This document shows positions 12,993-24,109 of a stretch of 64,000 nt of DNA, piece after piece. The translations under genes and the position numbers were made by a program. Origin of the DNA: Morinoia aosen (Eukaryota; Arthropoda; Malacostraca; Amphipoda; Talitridae); NCBI GenBank assembly GCA_030386875.1, contig CM059572.1, positions 41,580,232 to 41,644,231 of the forward strand. The letters run 5' to 3'. Within the stretch, counting starts at the first letter, position 1. The number at the start of each line of letters is the position of its first letter. The notes under the pieces are model-generated. The model made no database searches. It was not told where the DNA came from and saw only the letters and a program-made list of their open reading frames with translations.

Positions 12993-13475
12993 TTAAAAGA
13001 AATCATGTTCATGATTTTTTAGCATGATATAGTAATGAAATATTATAACTGAAAAAATTAACTGAACAAAACTAGATGCGGAGATGCGTGTATTCTACGC
13101 ATCTAGTTTTGTTCAGTTAATTTTTTCAGTTATAATATTTCATTACTATATCATGATAAAAAATCATGAACATGATTTTTTATCATGATATAGTAATGAA
13201 ATATTATAACTGAAAAAATTAACTGAACAAAACTAGATGCGTAGAATACACATTTAGACGAAATCAAATCAACTAAATGTGTATTCTACGCATCTAGTTT
13301 GGTTCAGTTAATTTTTTCAGTTATAATATTTCATTACTATATGATGATAAAAAATCATGTTCATGATTTTTTATCATGATATAGTAATGAAATATTATAA
13401 CTGAAAAAATTAACTGAACAAAACTAGATGCGTAGAATACACATTTAGTTGATTTGATTTCGTCTAAAAGAAATC
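12993..13475. repeat. Alternating inverted repeat (five arms of about 75-90 bp)
   Basis: One AT-rich module runs from ATCATGATATAGTAATG through TTATAACTGAAAAAATT to ACTAGATGCGTAG. It occurs as forward, reverse, forward, reverse, forward at about 12996-13080, 13090-13163, 13164-13255, 13265-13355 and 13356-13462, almost without divergence. TAAAAGAAATC-x-TGTTCAT sits at both outer edges (12993 and 13465). This looks like a foldback element or its rearranged product. Confidence 0.9.
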
Positions 13476-13628
13476 CTGTTCATTATGTTTTTATCATGGA
13501 ACACTAAATTATCACAGTTTATTATAGAAATTCTAATAAAACTGAATAGCAATGTTACTAAAGCTAAACAGCATTGTAACTAAAACTAATTAGCATTGTT
13601 ACTAAAAACTAAAGAGTATTGTAACTTA

Positions 13629-13852
13629 AATTGAAAATTCAACCATCGTGCTTTCGTCTTGGTTTATTGGAGTTGAATTATTTTTTCAACCGAACTTCCA
13701 TTGAACTATAGGGAACAATTTATTATATTTGGCCCAATTAAATTGAAAATTCAACCATCGTGCTTTCGTCTTGGTTTATTGGAGTTGAATTATTTTTTCA
13801 ACCGAACTTCCATTGAATTATAGGCAACACTTTATTATATTTGGCCCAATTA
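13629..13852. repeat. Two tandem copies of a 112-bp unit
   Basis: Both copies begin AATTGAAAATTCAACCATCG and end TTGGCCCAATTA, and they differ at only a few positions. This implies a recent duplication next to the foldback structure. Confidence 0.9.
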
Positions 13853-14230
13853 CTTTCTAGTATTTTATAGTCATGATATATTTATTTGTAGGCATAATTA
13901 TCATCTACTTTTCAGTATTTTATAGTTATGATATATTAATTTAGAGGCATAATTATTAACTGCTTTTAAGTATTTTACAGTTATGATATATTAACTTACA
14001 GGAATAATTATTAACTGCTTTTCAATATTTATTAAAGGTACGATTTAAAGGTAAGATTTATTTGTTTAAAGATATAATTATCAATTACTTTTTAATATTT
14101 TACGGATATGATGTATTTGTTTACAGACATAATTAGTAAACACTTTTTAAAATTTCATTCATATCATGTATTTTTTAGGAGCCCAATTTTCGACTAGTTT
14201 TTAATATTTTTTAGGAATGATGTACTTGTT
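13853..14230. repeat. Degenerate array, about 58-60-bp unit
   Basis: About six diverged copies share TTTTCAGTATTTTA, AGTTATGATATATT and GGCATAATTAT. The array runs up to about 55 bases from the donor of the cyclase exon at 14289 and occupies the beginning of that intron. Confidence 0.75.
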
Positions 14231-14288
14231 TAGAGTTATAATTATACGTTTGTTTAGGTACACAATTGTACATGATATTTGTACGTAC

Positions 14289-14366
14289 CTGGAGCAGGAC
14301 GGCGAGCAGTAGCAGCGCCGTCACGTACGCTGCCAGTATGGACAGCAGCGCAGTCACGTCTGCGTC
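14289..14366 (-). CDS. Adenylyl cyclase membrane domain, TM2 exon
   Basis: A 26-codon exon in phase 0 at both ends. The acceptor is CTGTACTTGCAG before GACGCAGAC and the donor is CTCCAG followed by GTACGTAC. The product is essentially one hydrophobic helix (LLSILAAYVTALLLLAVLLQ) with a short acidic lead-in (DAD). It joins in frame to the exons ending at 16096 and starting at 5038. The joined product has the order of a cyclase membrane domain: TM1, short outer loop, TM2, short inner loop, TM3. Exon GC content contrasts sharply with the AT-rich array beside it. A single helix is weak evidence alone, so the call rests on frame and order. Confidence 0.55.
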
Positions 14367-15544
14367 CTGCAAGTACAGACAACTTATTTTTACGATCACA
14401 ACTCTGATTTTCTAAAAAATCACGTCTTTTTAGCTTCGCAAGCCGGCAGCCAAAGTTTTTCTGCCGACTTGGCTACGATACGTGGTTTCTTTCTTCGTTT
14501 TTGTGTTGTTGCTGCTTTTCTCACCAAAGTCATTAGATTTGATAATTTTTGAATGATATTTGGGAATTTTATGCAGATATTTTCTCACGTGCTTTTTCAG
14601 CCAAGTCAACACAAGAACTTAAGCCCCGGCTATACCGCTACAGTGACGTAAGTTGTTTGACAATGCGGTCTCTAGAAGTCCAGGGGCTCTCCTCCTGGCG
14701 AAAAGGAATTCAAACTTTTTGTTCCAAAGGGAAACTGGAAGTTACGTTCATGCAACGGTACCTGGTGCAGCAAAATTGTCTTGAGCACCTAGAAATGATG
14801 CCCACAGTAAATAGTGTTATAATATATGATAAATCCCGACCTGCTGATGAGTCAAACTTGATCTCGACTTCAAACTTCCCGATGAATTTAAGCGCTTCCC
14901 ATCGATTTATTCAAATTAATGCAGTGATATTCTCACGCACGGTAGCATGAAGCACAAAGTAAAGAAAGCTTAATGTTTCAATGCTACAAAGAATGTTTAA
15001 GTTTGTTGGATTGAATAAACATGTAAACTACAATGACAAAAGGGTTCGAAAAGAATAAAATTTAAACTTAAGCTTCATGTGCACCGTGAACATCTATTTT
15101 AACATTGAAGATAGTTATTTGCCGAGAAGAATTAAAGGTGTGTTATTTTGAGTCGCGTAAAAACCTAAGAACGGAAAAAATGTACCTCTAAAACGATATT
15201 TGAAGTCTTAAAGGGCATAAACATAAAGGTTTAAACATTTTCTGCTTCAATTTGAGACAACAAACCTTAAATTCAGAAAAAGATCGAAAACCCAAACTTC
15301 ATACAATTTTCATCTATTCCCTCACGATCTATAAATCTCACCCTAGAACTGGAGACAAAATTTTCATCATGCTCCACATAGCAGCAGCCGGTGCTACGAT
15401 AGCGTGAGGTCTACCGCCATATATCGCCTACCCAAGTGCTGTTTGAGATGCACAATTTAAGTGTTGTCTCTAAATTGAATGTATGGAAATAAGTAATAAC
15501 CATTAGTAACTTAACCTAAAGTCCTGCTATAGTACTAGCTAGAG
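14367..15544. other. Probable cyclase intron 1, no other gene seen
   Basis: Sequence between two cyclase exons. The plus-strand open frame at 14549-14950 (133 codons) has no recognisable domain and lies antisense within this intron, so I do not annotate it. Confidence 0.5.
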
Positions 15545-16090
15545 GTAGATCTCATGCTAAAGTGGGGTAGACTTCACGCTATAGTGTGGTAGGCCTCACG
15601 CTACAGCAGCACTCCTCACGCTACAGCAGCACCCCTCACGCTATAGCAGCACCCCTCACGCTACAGCAGAACCCCTCACGCTACAGCAGCACCCCTCACG
15701 CAACAGCAGCACCCCTCACGCTACAGCAGCACCCCTCACGCTATACCAGCACCCCTCACGCTACAGCAGCACCCCTCACGCTATAGTTCAATAGGCCTCA
15801 CGCTATAGCAGCACCCCTCACGCTATAGTGTGGTAGGCCTCACGCTACAGCAGCACCCCTCACGCTACAGCAGCACCCCTCACGCTATAGCAGCACCCCT
15901 CACGCTACAGCAGCACCCCTCACGCTACAGCAGCACCCCTCACGCTAAAGCAGCACCCCTCACGCTACAGCAGAACCCCTCACGCTACAGCAGCACCCCT
16001 CACGCTATAGCAGCACCCCTCACGCTATAGTGTGGTAGGCCTCACGCTATAGCAGCACCCTTCACGCTACAGCAGCACCCAGTAGCAGGT
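15545..16090. repeat. 20-bp minisatellite abutting the donor of cyclase exon 16096-16221
   Basis: About 25 copies of CCTCACGCTACAGCAGCACC (plus strand), with variant blocks containing TAGTGTGGTAGG at 15580, 15825 and 16028. On the transcribed strand the unit reads GTGAGGGGTGCTGCTGTAGC. The first intron bases after the exon are GTGAGACCTGCTACTGGG, nearly the same sequence. The array therefore appears to be an amplified copy of the intron's own beginning. Open frames across it are artefacts. Confidence 0.9.
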
Positions 16091-16095
16091 CTCAC

Positions 16096-16221
16096 CTGAC
16101 TGGCAATGAGAGGCGGGAGGCAGAAGCTGAGGCAGGCGGAGGCTGTGAGGAGGAGAGACACCAGCGAGGCAGTGAGGCGCAGCCTCGCACTGTACCGCTC
16201 GTACACCGCCTCCAAATCCAT
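16096..16221 (-). CDS. Adenylyl cyclase, juxtamembrane segment and TM1 exon
   Basis: From the ATG at 16221 this is 42 codons: MDLEAVYERYSARLRL, then a hydrophobic helix (SLVSLLLTASACLSFCL), then PPLIASQ and the donor CAG GTGAG. A helix with LEA-x-(F/Y)-x-x-Y-x-x-RL just before TM1 is the arrangement at the N-terminus of type 1 and rutabaga adenylyl cyclases. Such enzymes make cAMP downstream of Gs and calcium-calmodulin; the subtype is my inference from this segment alone. The frame stays open upstream to about 16374. A plausible acceptor (AACTTCACAG) at about 16279 would add 19 residues in frame (KLFFPKEAAS...), so the ATG may be internal. No promoter is evident. Confidence 0.6.
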
Positions 16222-16269
16222 CGTGTGAGGCGGCGGAGTATCGTTTGAGGAGGAGGCCGCCTCTTTTGG

Positions 16270-16640
16270 GAAGAAGAGCTTCTGTGAAGTTGACCCTTCT
16301 CTCGTGAGAAGGAAATACTCCAGGAACTCGGATCTTCTCTCGTGAGATGGAGATGCTACAGGAAAATTCAGCAACTCGGATTTTCCCTCGTGAGAAAGTA
16401 GTTTTCTATGAACTTAGATCATCTCGCGAAAGGAAGATCTTCTTTAAGTTAGATTTTCTTAATCGAAGAAGAGATTATCTAAGAACTTAAGATTTTTTCA
16501 TATTAATAGAAGATCCTCTAGAAACGTGGATCTCGTCTTGTAGAAATAAATCTTCAATAAACTTTGATATGTTTTCACGAGCTGGAGATATCCTAAGAAA
16601 TCAGATTTTTTCCTGTGAAACGAAGATCTTGTAGAAACTT
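16270..16640. repeat. Degenerate array, about 50-bp unit
   Basis: Diverged copies share CTCGTGAGA, GGAAATACTCCAGGAACT and GGATTTTC. The array is upstream of the TM1 exon and decays away from it. It makes the long upstream extension of the open frame (to 16374) unlikely to be wholly coding. Confidence 0.6.
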
Positions 16641-19420
16641 CCACTGTGAAGATCACCAGAACAGAGCTCATCATCTAATCGCACGTAACGGATCTACCAT
16701 CACAGGTTTCCTTGCGTGATCATATTTTTTTGTCCTAATAGCTGCTCCACTTCATCACATCACATTTTCCAACCTTCGAATTTTTTTTTATATTTCTCTT
16801 TCTGAATCTTTTGTTGACATTTAGTCCGGACCGAATTTGTAAAAATACTAAAACTCACTGCATTTAAATTTATACTTTACCCCATGAATACAGTTTTAGG
16901 AAGTTAAACTGTTACAGAAATTCCACTTTTATTCGAAAAACTCAAAAAATTTTCAATTACATCATCATTACTCTCTTCAAAACCTTTTGATTTTACTATG
17001 ACGTTCCGGAAATTTTGCGGGCTTTTCAAAATATTTTTGTTTCTCATGTTCAGTCGCAACAATTACATGTAACACATCAAGAACAAGTCCGTGTTCTTCA
17101 GAGTTTTCAAAGAAGATCACAGTTGCTCGAATGCCACACTCACGATAGCCGTCTACCAGAAGACGTCTTCAGGAATATTTTCAACACCACCCGCGCATTT
17201 TACTTTATAATTTTCTTTTAAATTCAATAACGGATTCAAAATTCTAACGTAGAATGAAATTTGTATAAGATTTTGTTTATGCCTTTAGAAAAAAGAAGCT
17301 ACGCTTCGAGTGCAGTTGGTAAATGCAAGGCTTATTGTCCTAATGCTCTGAAAAGTAGGTTTCACATTAGACAAGAAAGAACGGATTCAAAAGGTATGTA
17401 TTTTCGAATTCGGGAAACAAGCATGAAAACCGTGCACACACAATCAAAATATCTTACAATATGCATACAATAAAATCAAAAAGCACTAAAGGTAATTTCC
17501 AGTTATAAATTTAAAACAACTTGCTCAGTTTTTGAGTGCCATGCTAATGGAATTCTGAAACGTTTTCTAGCACAGAAGTTTGATTCAATTTCTATCATAC
17601 ATAACCATGCAAATGCAAGCGTTCTTTCAAAACATTTTCTTTTGTTATTTAGCCAGCCCAATAAAAGAGATAAATAGAAAAGATTGGAAAAGGAGATATT
17701 AATCTCAGTGGAACTACTCAGCAAGTACAAATCAAAAGCTTAATTGAGTAAGGGGAATATCACAGTCACATTGACGGTTCAAAATGAGTTTCCTTTTATG
17801 ATGGTGGATATAATTTATAAGCTTCAAATTGCAGTGAAACTCCCGCATTATGAAGCAACAACTGCACCAAATTGGTTATGAATATCAAATGCAAGTCTCT
17901 TTGGAAACGCATGAGACTGGCGTATGGATGATAGGTTATGGGTAATTTACGTCTTTGTGGAAACGCATGAAAAGTGAAAAAAATTAATAGGGAACATATG
18001 TGAGCGCGCTAAACTTATGACAGAAGGACAAATAGGTAGTAGTTCATTGGGCAACGTGGGTCTTTGAGGACTCATATGACAGAAGAATCTTCAATTCGTT
18101 CTCTCTCAGTGGACAAGTTCTGCAGGGATGATTGACCGCACTAGTCGACGTACACTATTGAAGATATTATTATTGTTAATGTTTAGACACAATAAATGCA
18201 ATATCAACTTCCCAACGTAATTCTCAATACCTGTTCTCAATCAGATGCAAGAACTAACAGCCACCAATATCTTGCGTTCAAAGACGATTTTTCTAAACCA
18301 AATATCCAGAGCCATTCAGTAAATAAATTAAAATTTTTAATTTTTTATAAATTTTTATCAATAACGATGTTACTTAGAAATAAATTTTTAAATAAATAAA
18401 TTTTTATCAATAACGATGTTACTTAGAAAAGAACCATCAAACAATGCTGTAAGAGACTTGGGGATGCAGATGCATACATGGCATGAAATGGAGTATGCTC
18501 AAAAATATTTTAATATATTATACATGTATCTTTAAAAAACTAAATGAGTAATGAATACTTCATTAGCGCCGTCTCAAATTTTAGAATCACAGCTGTTCAT
18601 TACTGATCGTAGTCCGCCATATTTTATTCGAAATGACAAATCCGTCTTTGATGATTTTTCATCAATACTGATGAAATGTGTTCTGTGTTCTGCATGTGTC
18701 AATAAGCTTTGTGAATATCAGTTTTACTTAATACTGTCAGTACTTCACCAGTTATTTCTTGAACCTTTCTGCGCCTTAACTGAACCTTACTTACTTTACC
18801 GTGGTACAATTTTAACCTTCTTTACTTTTTACGTATAAATTTCAAATTTCAAGTATTTGTTATCTGAATCATTTCTACCCAAGAATATTATACCGCATTT
18901 GAATAAATCAGTTGCTGGATATTCTATTCTTTTTTTTAGTGAACGCTTAAATTTCCTGCGTATTTGAATAATTTCTTTCTGAGAATTCAGTATTTCGCAG
19001 AATCACTAAAGACTTGCGCAAAATTCTTACCTGGCTTAACTCTGAATGTTTAAATTTTTCTTGTTATTTGAAGCATCTCTTTCAGAGAATTTAACATAAC
19101 GCAGTAGAACAAATAAAAATCTTTATTAGTTCTATATATTTCATTTTTTCATTATTTACAGGACTTCTGCCCGAGAATTTTTATTATACAGCATCACAAA
19201 TAACTTTCAGAAAGTTCTTTACATTTTCCCCCCGATTATCAAAATTTTTCCTGTTATTGGAAGAATTTCTGGCGGAGAATTTAATATACGGCGGTAGAAT
19301 AAACAAGTGGTTGGGAATAATTCGTGTGCCCGAGACGCAGACCGTGAATAACATTTGGCGACGGCCGCCATGGCGTGCCCTCAGGGAAGCGACTTGACGG
19401 GAGGTCGGCGTGTCGCTCCG
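16641..19420. other. No gene recognised
   Basis: AT-rich sequence with short open frames that lack recognisable motifs. It holds a two-copy tandem duplication (18349-18430) and weak repeats around 17880-18080 (CTTTGTGGAAACGCATGA). Confidence 0.5.
18349..18430. repeat. Tandem duplication, about 50 bp
   Basis: AATTTTTATCAATAACGATG followed by TTACTTAGAAA occurs at 18349 and again about 50 bases later, without visible divergence. Confidence 0.8.
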
Positions 19421-19429
19421 ACGTTCAGC

Positions 19430-19500
19430 GGGAAAACCGCGACTTTTGGCTGCAGAGTCGCCCACGGCACGATTTCTCGCTAAAAATAGGCTCCCCTCCA
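19430..19500. repeat. Dispersed repeat, copy 1
   Basis: Contains ACTTTTGGCTGCAGAGTC, then GGCACGATTTCTCGCTAAA. A diverged copy is at 31090-31150. This copy is GC-richer and sits in a small GC-rich island (19320-19500). I cannot classify the family. Confidence 0.6.
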
Positions 19501-19655
19501 AAAGATGCTGGTATTTAAAAAAAGTCGAGGAAACTGTTAAGTTTTCCACAGAGTATTCTTTATTGTTCATAGCGTGCAACCGAATGATGCACTCACCGAA
19601 ATTTGGGTCACGCTCATGTCCAAAAAAACAAGTTCTCATCCTGTGATTGAAGATT

Positions 19656-19815
19656 TAATTTAATGTTCGTTTCTTTGTTTTAACTCACTAGACTTGTATC
19701 TATGTCAATAAACACCTACATCAAAACCACTATTCTTAAATTTAATGTTCTTTTCTTTTATTTAACTTATCAGACTTGCATGTGTGCATGAAAATAAACA
19801 CCTACATAAAAACAA
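19656..19815. repeat. Two tandem copies of an about 83-bp unit
   Basis: Both copies contain TTTAATGTTC, CAGACTTG or TAGACTTG, and AATAAACACCTACAT. Divergence is moderate. Confidence 0.7.
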
Positions 19816-19849
19816 AATACGTAAGTATTGAGCAGCCTAAGAGTGAGTA

Positions 19850-19875
19850 CTTTTTTGGGACACCCTGTATATTGG
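19850..19875. mobile_element. Possible transposon end (GGGACACCCTGTATA)
   Basis: TTTTTTGGGACACCCTGTATA looks like the ACAGGGTGTCCC termini common in arthropod DNA elements. I did not find a matching opposite end, so this may be a solitary relic. Confidence 0.3.
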
Positions 19876-19879
19876 TTCG

Positions 19880-21573
19880 CTATTTACCGAAGATACGACC
19901 ACCTATAAGTGTTAGTACGATGTATAGTGTACAGTGGTAAGTGATATGGAAAAATGTACTCAACTTATTGAGTACATTTGCTCTAAAATAAATTATACAA
20001 TTACTCAGACCTAAATATTTGATTAATTGATATTTATAAGTGTAATTAATAGTCAGTTATAAACATTAATATCAAACATCCACCTTTCAATAGAAGCAGC
20101 GTCATTCCGTCACACTTTGAAAACTTCATTCTATAAAATTAGAACTAAAATATGCATACACGATTCAACCAACCCTTTTGTGCAGTAAAGTGCATGATAA
20201 TGCATGACATGGAAAAAGTTCTCTCTGTTCACTTGAAAACAGTTAATAATTTGAGTGCTCTGTCGGACATCACTGTACCGAATACCACCAATATCGACGG
20301 GCCATTTAAGCAAGATTCGACAAATTTTTCGTATTCCAAATTGCAGTACATTTCTTATTTAGGTTAAGGTCTCATAGCCGACAAAAAATTCACCTACGTT
20401 GAGCCAGGTAAAAATGATTGCAAAAATTTATGGTTGAATAACTATGACTAATTATATGTATCCTGATTTTTACATACGAGTCTTAAAGGAATCTTTAATA
20501 ACTCCCACAGTATCAGATAGATTTAAAAAACAAAGCATTAATGCAATCCTCAGAAATACTATATAGCTTTATTTTGATTTCTTTTGGAAAACAATGTTTT
20601 GAAAGAATATTGATTCATCCGAATTTTTCAAGGAGAGCATTTTCCGGAAAATTTATCTCAACATTTGACGATGTTGAACGCCCAGCCATTTCCCCGGACC
20701 TATCACACTTGAAATTTTCCTCAAAGGTGACCTAAAAGGAAGAGTTTACCATGAAAACCTACAAACCTACACCAGCTCAAGGCATCTGTCGAGGTAGAAA
20801 TCCGGCGAATTTGACCAGATCCCGCCATCGCAGTAATCAACAGCCTGCGTAATGGTGCTGAATCTTTTCTGCGCTGAAGGGGGAGGTAAATGAAGAATAT
20901 TTTGTTCCAAAAGCACTCAAGGTAAAACTGGTATTACTCAGGACTGCACAAATATTTTATTTCTTTTTTAAATTCATCTGGTAATTTTGGAGTTATTAAA
21001 GATTCTTTTAGGGCCCATATTTAAAAATCACCTGTTTTTCCTTTGCTGTCTCGATTTCGATTCGTTGTTGTAAAAAACGCCACAGAAGAAACACGTCGGA
21101 TATTTTTCCTCACTGTTGTGCTTACCGCCAAGGAAGAAACAGTTCATCTGCTTAGTTTCTGTGAGGTAGAATATCGTTAGATGAAGAAATAATTTATCTA
21201 TACGTTACATTAAGATGGGCTATGACAGGATTATTCAATTTAGAATTGGTTAAGATCGGTTAGAATAAAGTACGATAGCTTAGAATAAGTTAGATTGAGA
21301 TTATTTACGACATGTTATGTATGGTTGAGATAAATTAAGATGGAAAATTCAAGTTAGATTTTTTAAGTTATAACCAACCAGGAATTTTTTTCGCATATCA
21401 AAAGCCGTTATTTTTCATGACACGGACGCACTAGTAATATTGAATTTATTTGCCAGTATTTACAATATATTACGGATGAATGTTTCATAGCTATATATTA
21501 ATGTCATAATTAAAACTACAATTACATATGTCCATGTTGTAAACTTGTTCACTGGCCTAGTAAATCTTCTCAC
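19880..21573. other. No gene recognised
   Basis: AT-rich. A 9-bp inverted repeat (TGTACTCAA / TTGAGTACA, 19955-19976) and a weakly repeated TTAGAATAAGTTAGATTGAG stretch near 21230-21340 are the only structures noted. Confidence 0.5.
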
Positions 21574-21624
21574 CTGCATCATCACCACCAACATTATGTC
21601 CCGACCACACTTGATCTGCTCGGT
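21574..21624 (-). CDS. Candidate small exon, phase 0/0, unassigned
   Basis: A 17-codon block ending IMLVVMMQ at a strong donor (CAG GTGAGA). The acceptor (CATTCAG) has a weak pyrimidine tract. It has the phase and strand of the cyclase exons, but it is too short to identify. Chance is a real possibility. Confidence 0.2.
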
Positions 21625-21855
21625 CTGAATGCTTTGACTTCTGAACCCCCGTAGTCTTTGAGAATGAGTAGGATTTGAGCGCACCGATTAGCGCTTTCTG
21701 AACGTAAAATTTATCAAAACATATTAACGGCTAAATTTTTTTTCTCGGAACTACTAAACGATATCGGCTTGGAGCGTCTACCACTTTCCATATCACGCCT
21801 TAAAGCACAAACATAGTTTTTGTCTATGACAATCGCACTTAAATTCGACACTCAC

Positions 21856-21946
21856 CAGATGAACAGCATAAAACATCACTAACAGCATCTGTCAGAGCGA
21901 TCCCTCCGCACAAGAGGAAAGTGAGGACACACGCCGCAGACAGCAT
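21856..21946 (-). CDS. Candidate exon with hydrophobic segment, unassigned
   Basis: A strong donor (CTG GTGAGT) closes a GC-rich block. Read from the ATG at 21946 it gives a helix-like LSAACVLTFLLCGGIALTD and ends in phase 1. Alternatively a good pyrimidine tract followed by CTGACAG creates an 11-codon phase-0 exon reading MLLVMFYAVHL. I cannot decide between them, and neither is identified. Confidence 0.25.
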
Positions 21947-21949
21947 TAC

Positions 21950-23085
21950 AGACAAAGCTTCACTCGCCCAGAGCCCGACGCAATCACGTTAATTTGGTGG
22001 CCCAAAGAAACAAAAGTCGCTGTGGAAACCGAGCTCTCCTCACGCAGAGATGTCCTTCACTTTGTAAGGGGAGAGGGAGCAGGACGCCGTGGGAAGTGCG
22101 TACTGCTGACGTTGTTTTTTGCTTCCTCTCTTCGTTTTCTTATGGTGAGAGGGAGACACAAAAGTGTGAGAGAGTGCTTCTCTGTCGATGTGAGTGTACT
22201 GCGTACCCTACAAAGTGATGCTCTTTCAGCCCTAAAGTGAAGTAGCGAGAACTGTGAGCGAGTGGAAGACTGAGTTTCAAATACAGACAGTACGAATTTT
22301 TTCCTTTCGCCGTGGATTTCGAAGAGTTTTTTAAATTAAGCCGAAGAGCATAGAGATGAAACTTAAAGATAAAAAGAAAGGATTTGTCCAGTTAGCTGTT
22401 CTGCAAGAGCGAAATTGGTGGCGAAATTGCATAAGAGAAAGTTAAAACACCCTTAATGTAATCGAATTGCAAAACAAAAAAACATGTTCAAAAACTATGA
22501 CTTGGAAGGAAATGATTTCATTTCAACGTACTATCAATCAAAATAAAACTCTTGTCGCCACAGATGAATTTTAAGATACAATTTAACATAAACAAACAAA
22601 TTTATTGGCGAAATATTATCAAGGGACGCTCTTTTTACCCGTACATTGTAAAACAGTTTCATGTCAAACTCTATTTCAATTAAAATGTCGGTGAAATTCA
22701 CGTCATTATACTCTACTAAACTGTATTAAAAATTTATTCGCAGTAAAAATAACCCGTATCTTCAAAAGGGAGGAGAAAACTTATTTATTCTAATTTTGTG
22801 AGTAGTTTGAGCTGATTATTTCAACAGCAAATTTCTTTCTCGCTATTCTGAATGAGACATAAGGAAAGTTCATATTTTAAGCCAAAATTTCTGAGACCTT
22901 TTCAAAACAGAAGCAAAAAATAACCGTACACTTAGTCATATTAAAGAGATCTGGGGCCCGTTCTAAACAGCAGTTATAGTACTTGAACTCACGCACATAT
23001 ACGGCTCTGACACAACGTAGAACATTTTCCTCACAATTTATACATGTAAAATTGTCCTCCAATTTGCCACTAACATCACATGAAT
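21950..23085. other. No gene recognised
   Basis: The interval begins with GC-richer sequence to about 22250, where two overlapping plus-strand frames at 22000-22240 carry no known motif. It then becomes AT-rich. Confidence 0.5.
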
Positions 23086-23485
23086 AGAAAACCATTAATA
23101 GAAAACCATTAATGGAAAACCATCAGTAGATGACCCTCATTGACTTACCATCAATGGAACACTATTAATTCGAAACCATCAATAGAAAACCAATAATAAA
23201 ACACCATTATTGGAAAACCATTATTGGATAATTATCCATTGAACACCATTAATCGAAAACAATCAATCATCAGCGGAAAACCATTAATGAAAAATCATTA
23301 TAGAAAAAACAAAAATTGAAAACAATTAATGGGAAACTATCAATAGAAAACCATTAATGGAACACCTTCAAAAGACAATCACTTTTTAATAATTATCTAT
23401 TGAACATACTTAATGGAAAACCATCAATAGAAAACCATTAGTGGGTAACCATTAATGGAACACCATCAACGGAAAACCATTTAAA
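23086..23485. repeat. Degenerate array, about 15-16-bp unit
   Basis: Many diverged copies of GGAAAACCATTAAT or GAAAACCATCAATA. Occasional insertions include TAATTATCCATTGAACACC, which recurs in altered form. Confidence 0.85.
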
Positions 23486-24109
23486 AAGTGGTTCTAATAG
23501 CATCACCACGCAGGTGCTCTCTTTCGCTCTAGGCAAGCGTCGCTTCAGAGCAGCGGCGTTCAAGTGATGAAGCTCTTCAAAGTTGAGTCTTTAACTCAAG
23601 CTGTGCACATAAAGATCAGGCCACGAGACGAGCGTTGATTAAACTTGCACAGTTTACGATGGTTTCTCCTTCAAATTTGCGTTGCAAAGAAGGTTTTTCC
23701 GAGGCAGGAAAAATGCTTCTGGTTCGCGAATTCGAGGCGGTTCTTTGAAATTGGGTGGAGGGAAGAAAAAATATATTTTTGTTCAAAAGATAAATGGTGA
23801 ATGAGTGAAAGGATTTCTGAAGAACGATCTTCAGTTAAAAAAAATGTTGTAAATTACGAACTACGTTGTGTGAAAAGAAAAGCAACATTTGACCTCGAAT
23901 TAACTTTGATGCATGGAGATTTACAGCATGGTTCACTCATAGAAATTATCGCAAAAATTCTCAAAAACACACATTGTGCAGGTATTCATTAATTTTAACA
24001 TTAAATTTAACTCGCCCATATCCCAAATATGTACAGTATATTCAAATCTTATTCGCTTATGTTGCCAACAAAGTTGACTGATCTAAGCTCAACTGTAGAC
24101 TGACGCTAA
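23486..24109. other. Flank of the retrotransposon, no gene seen
   Basis: A GC-richer patch at 23500-23760 has no identifiable coding pattern. The last in-frame stop before the reverse transcriptase frame is TAA at 24107. I see no endonuclease domain here, so the element is truncated at or near this point. Confidence 0.5.

Noticed and set aside
5039-16221. Gustatory receptor instead of adenylyl cyclase
   Set aside because: The LEA-x-Y-x-x-Y segment before TM1 and the spacing of TM1-TM5 fit cyclases better, and no TYhhhhhQF receptor end is visible. Not fully excluded.
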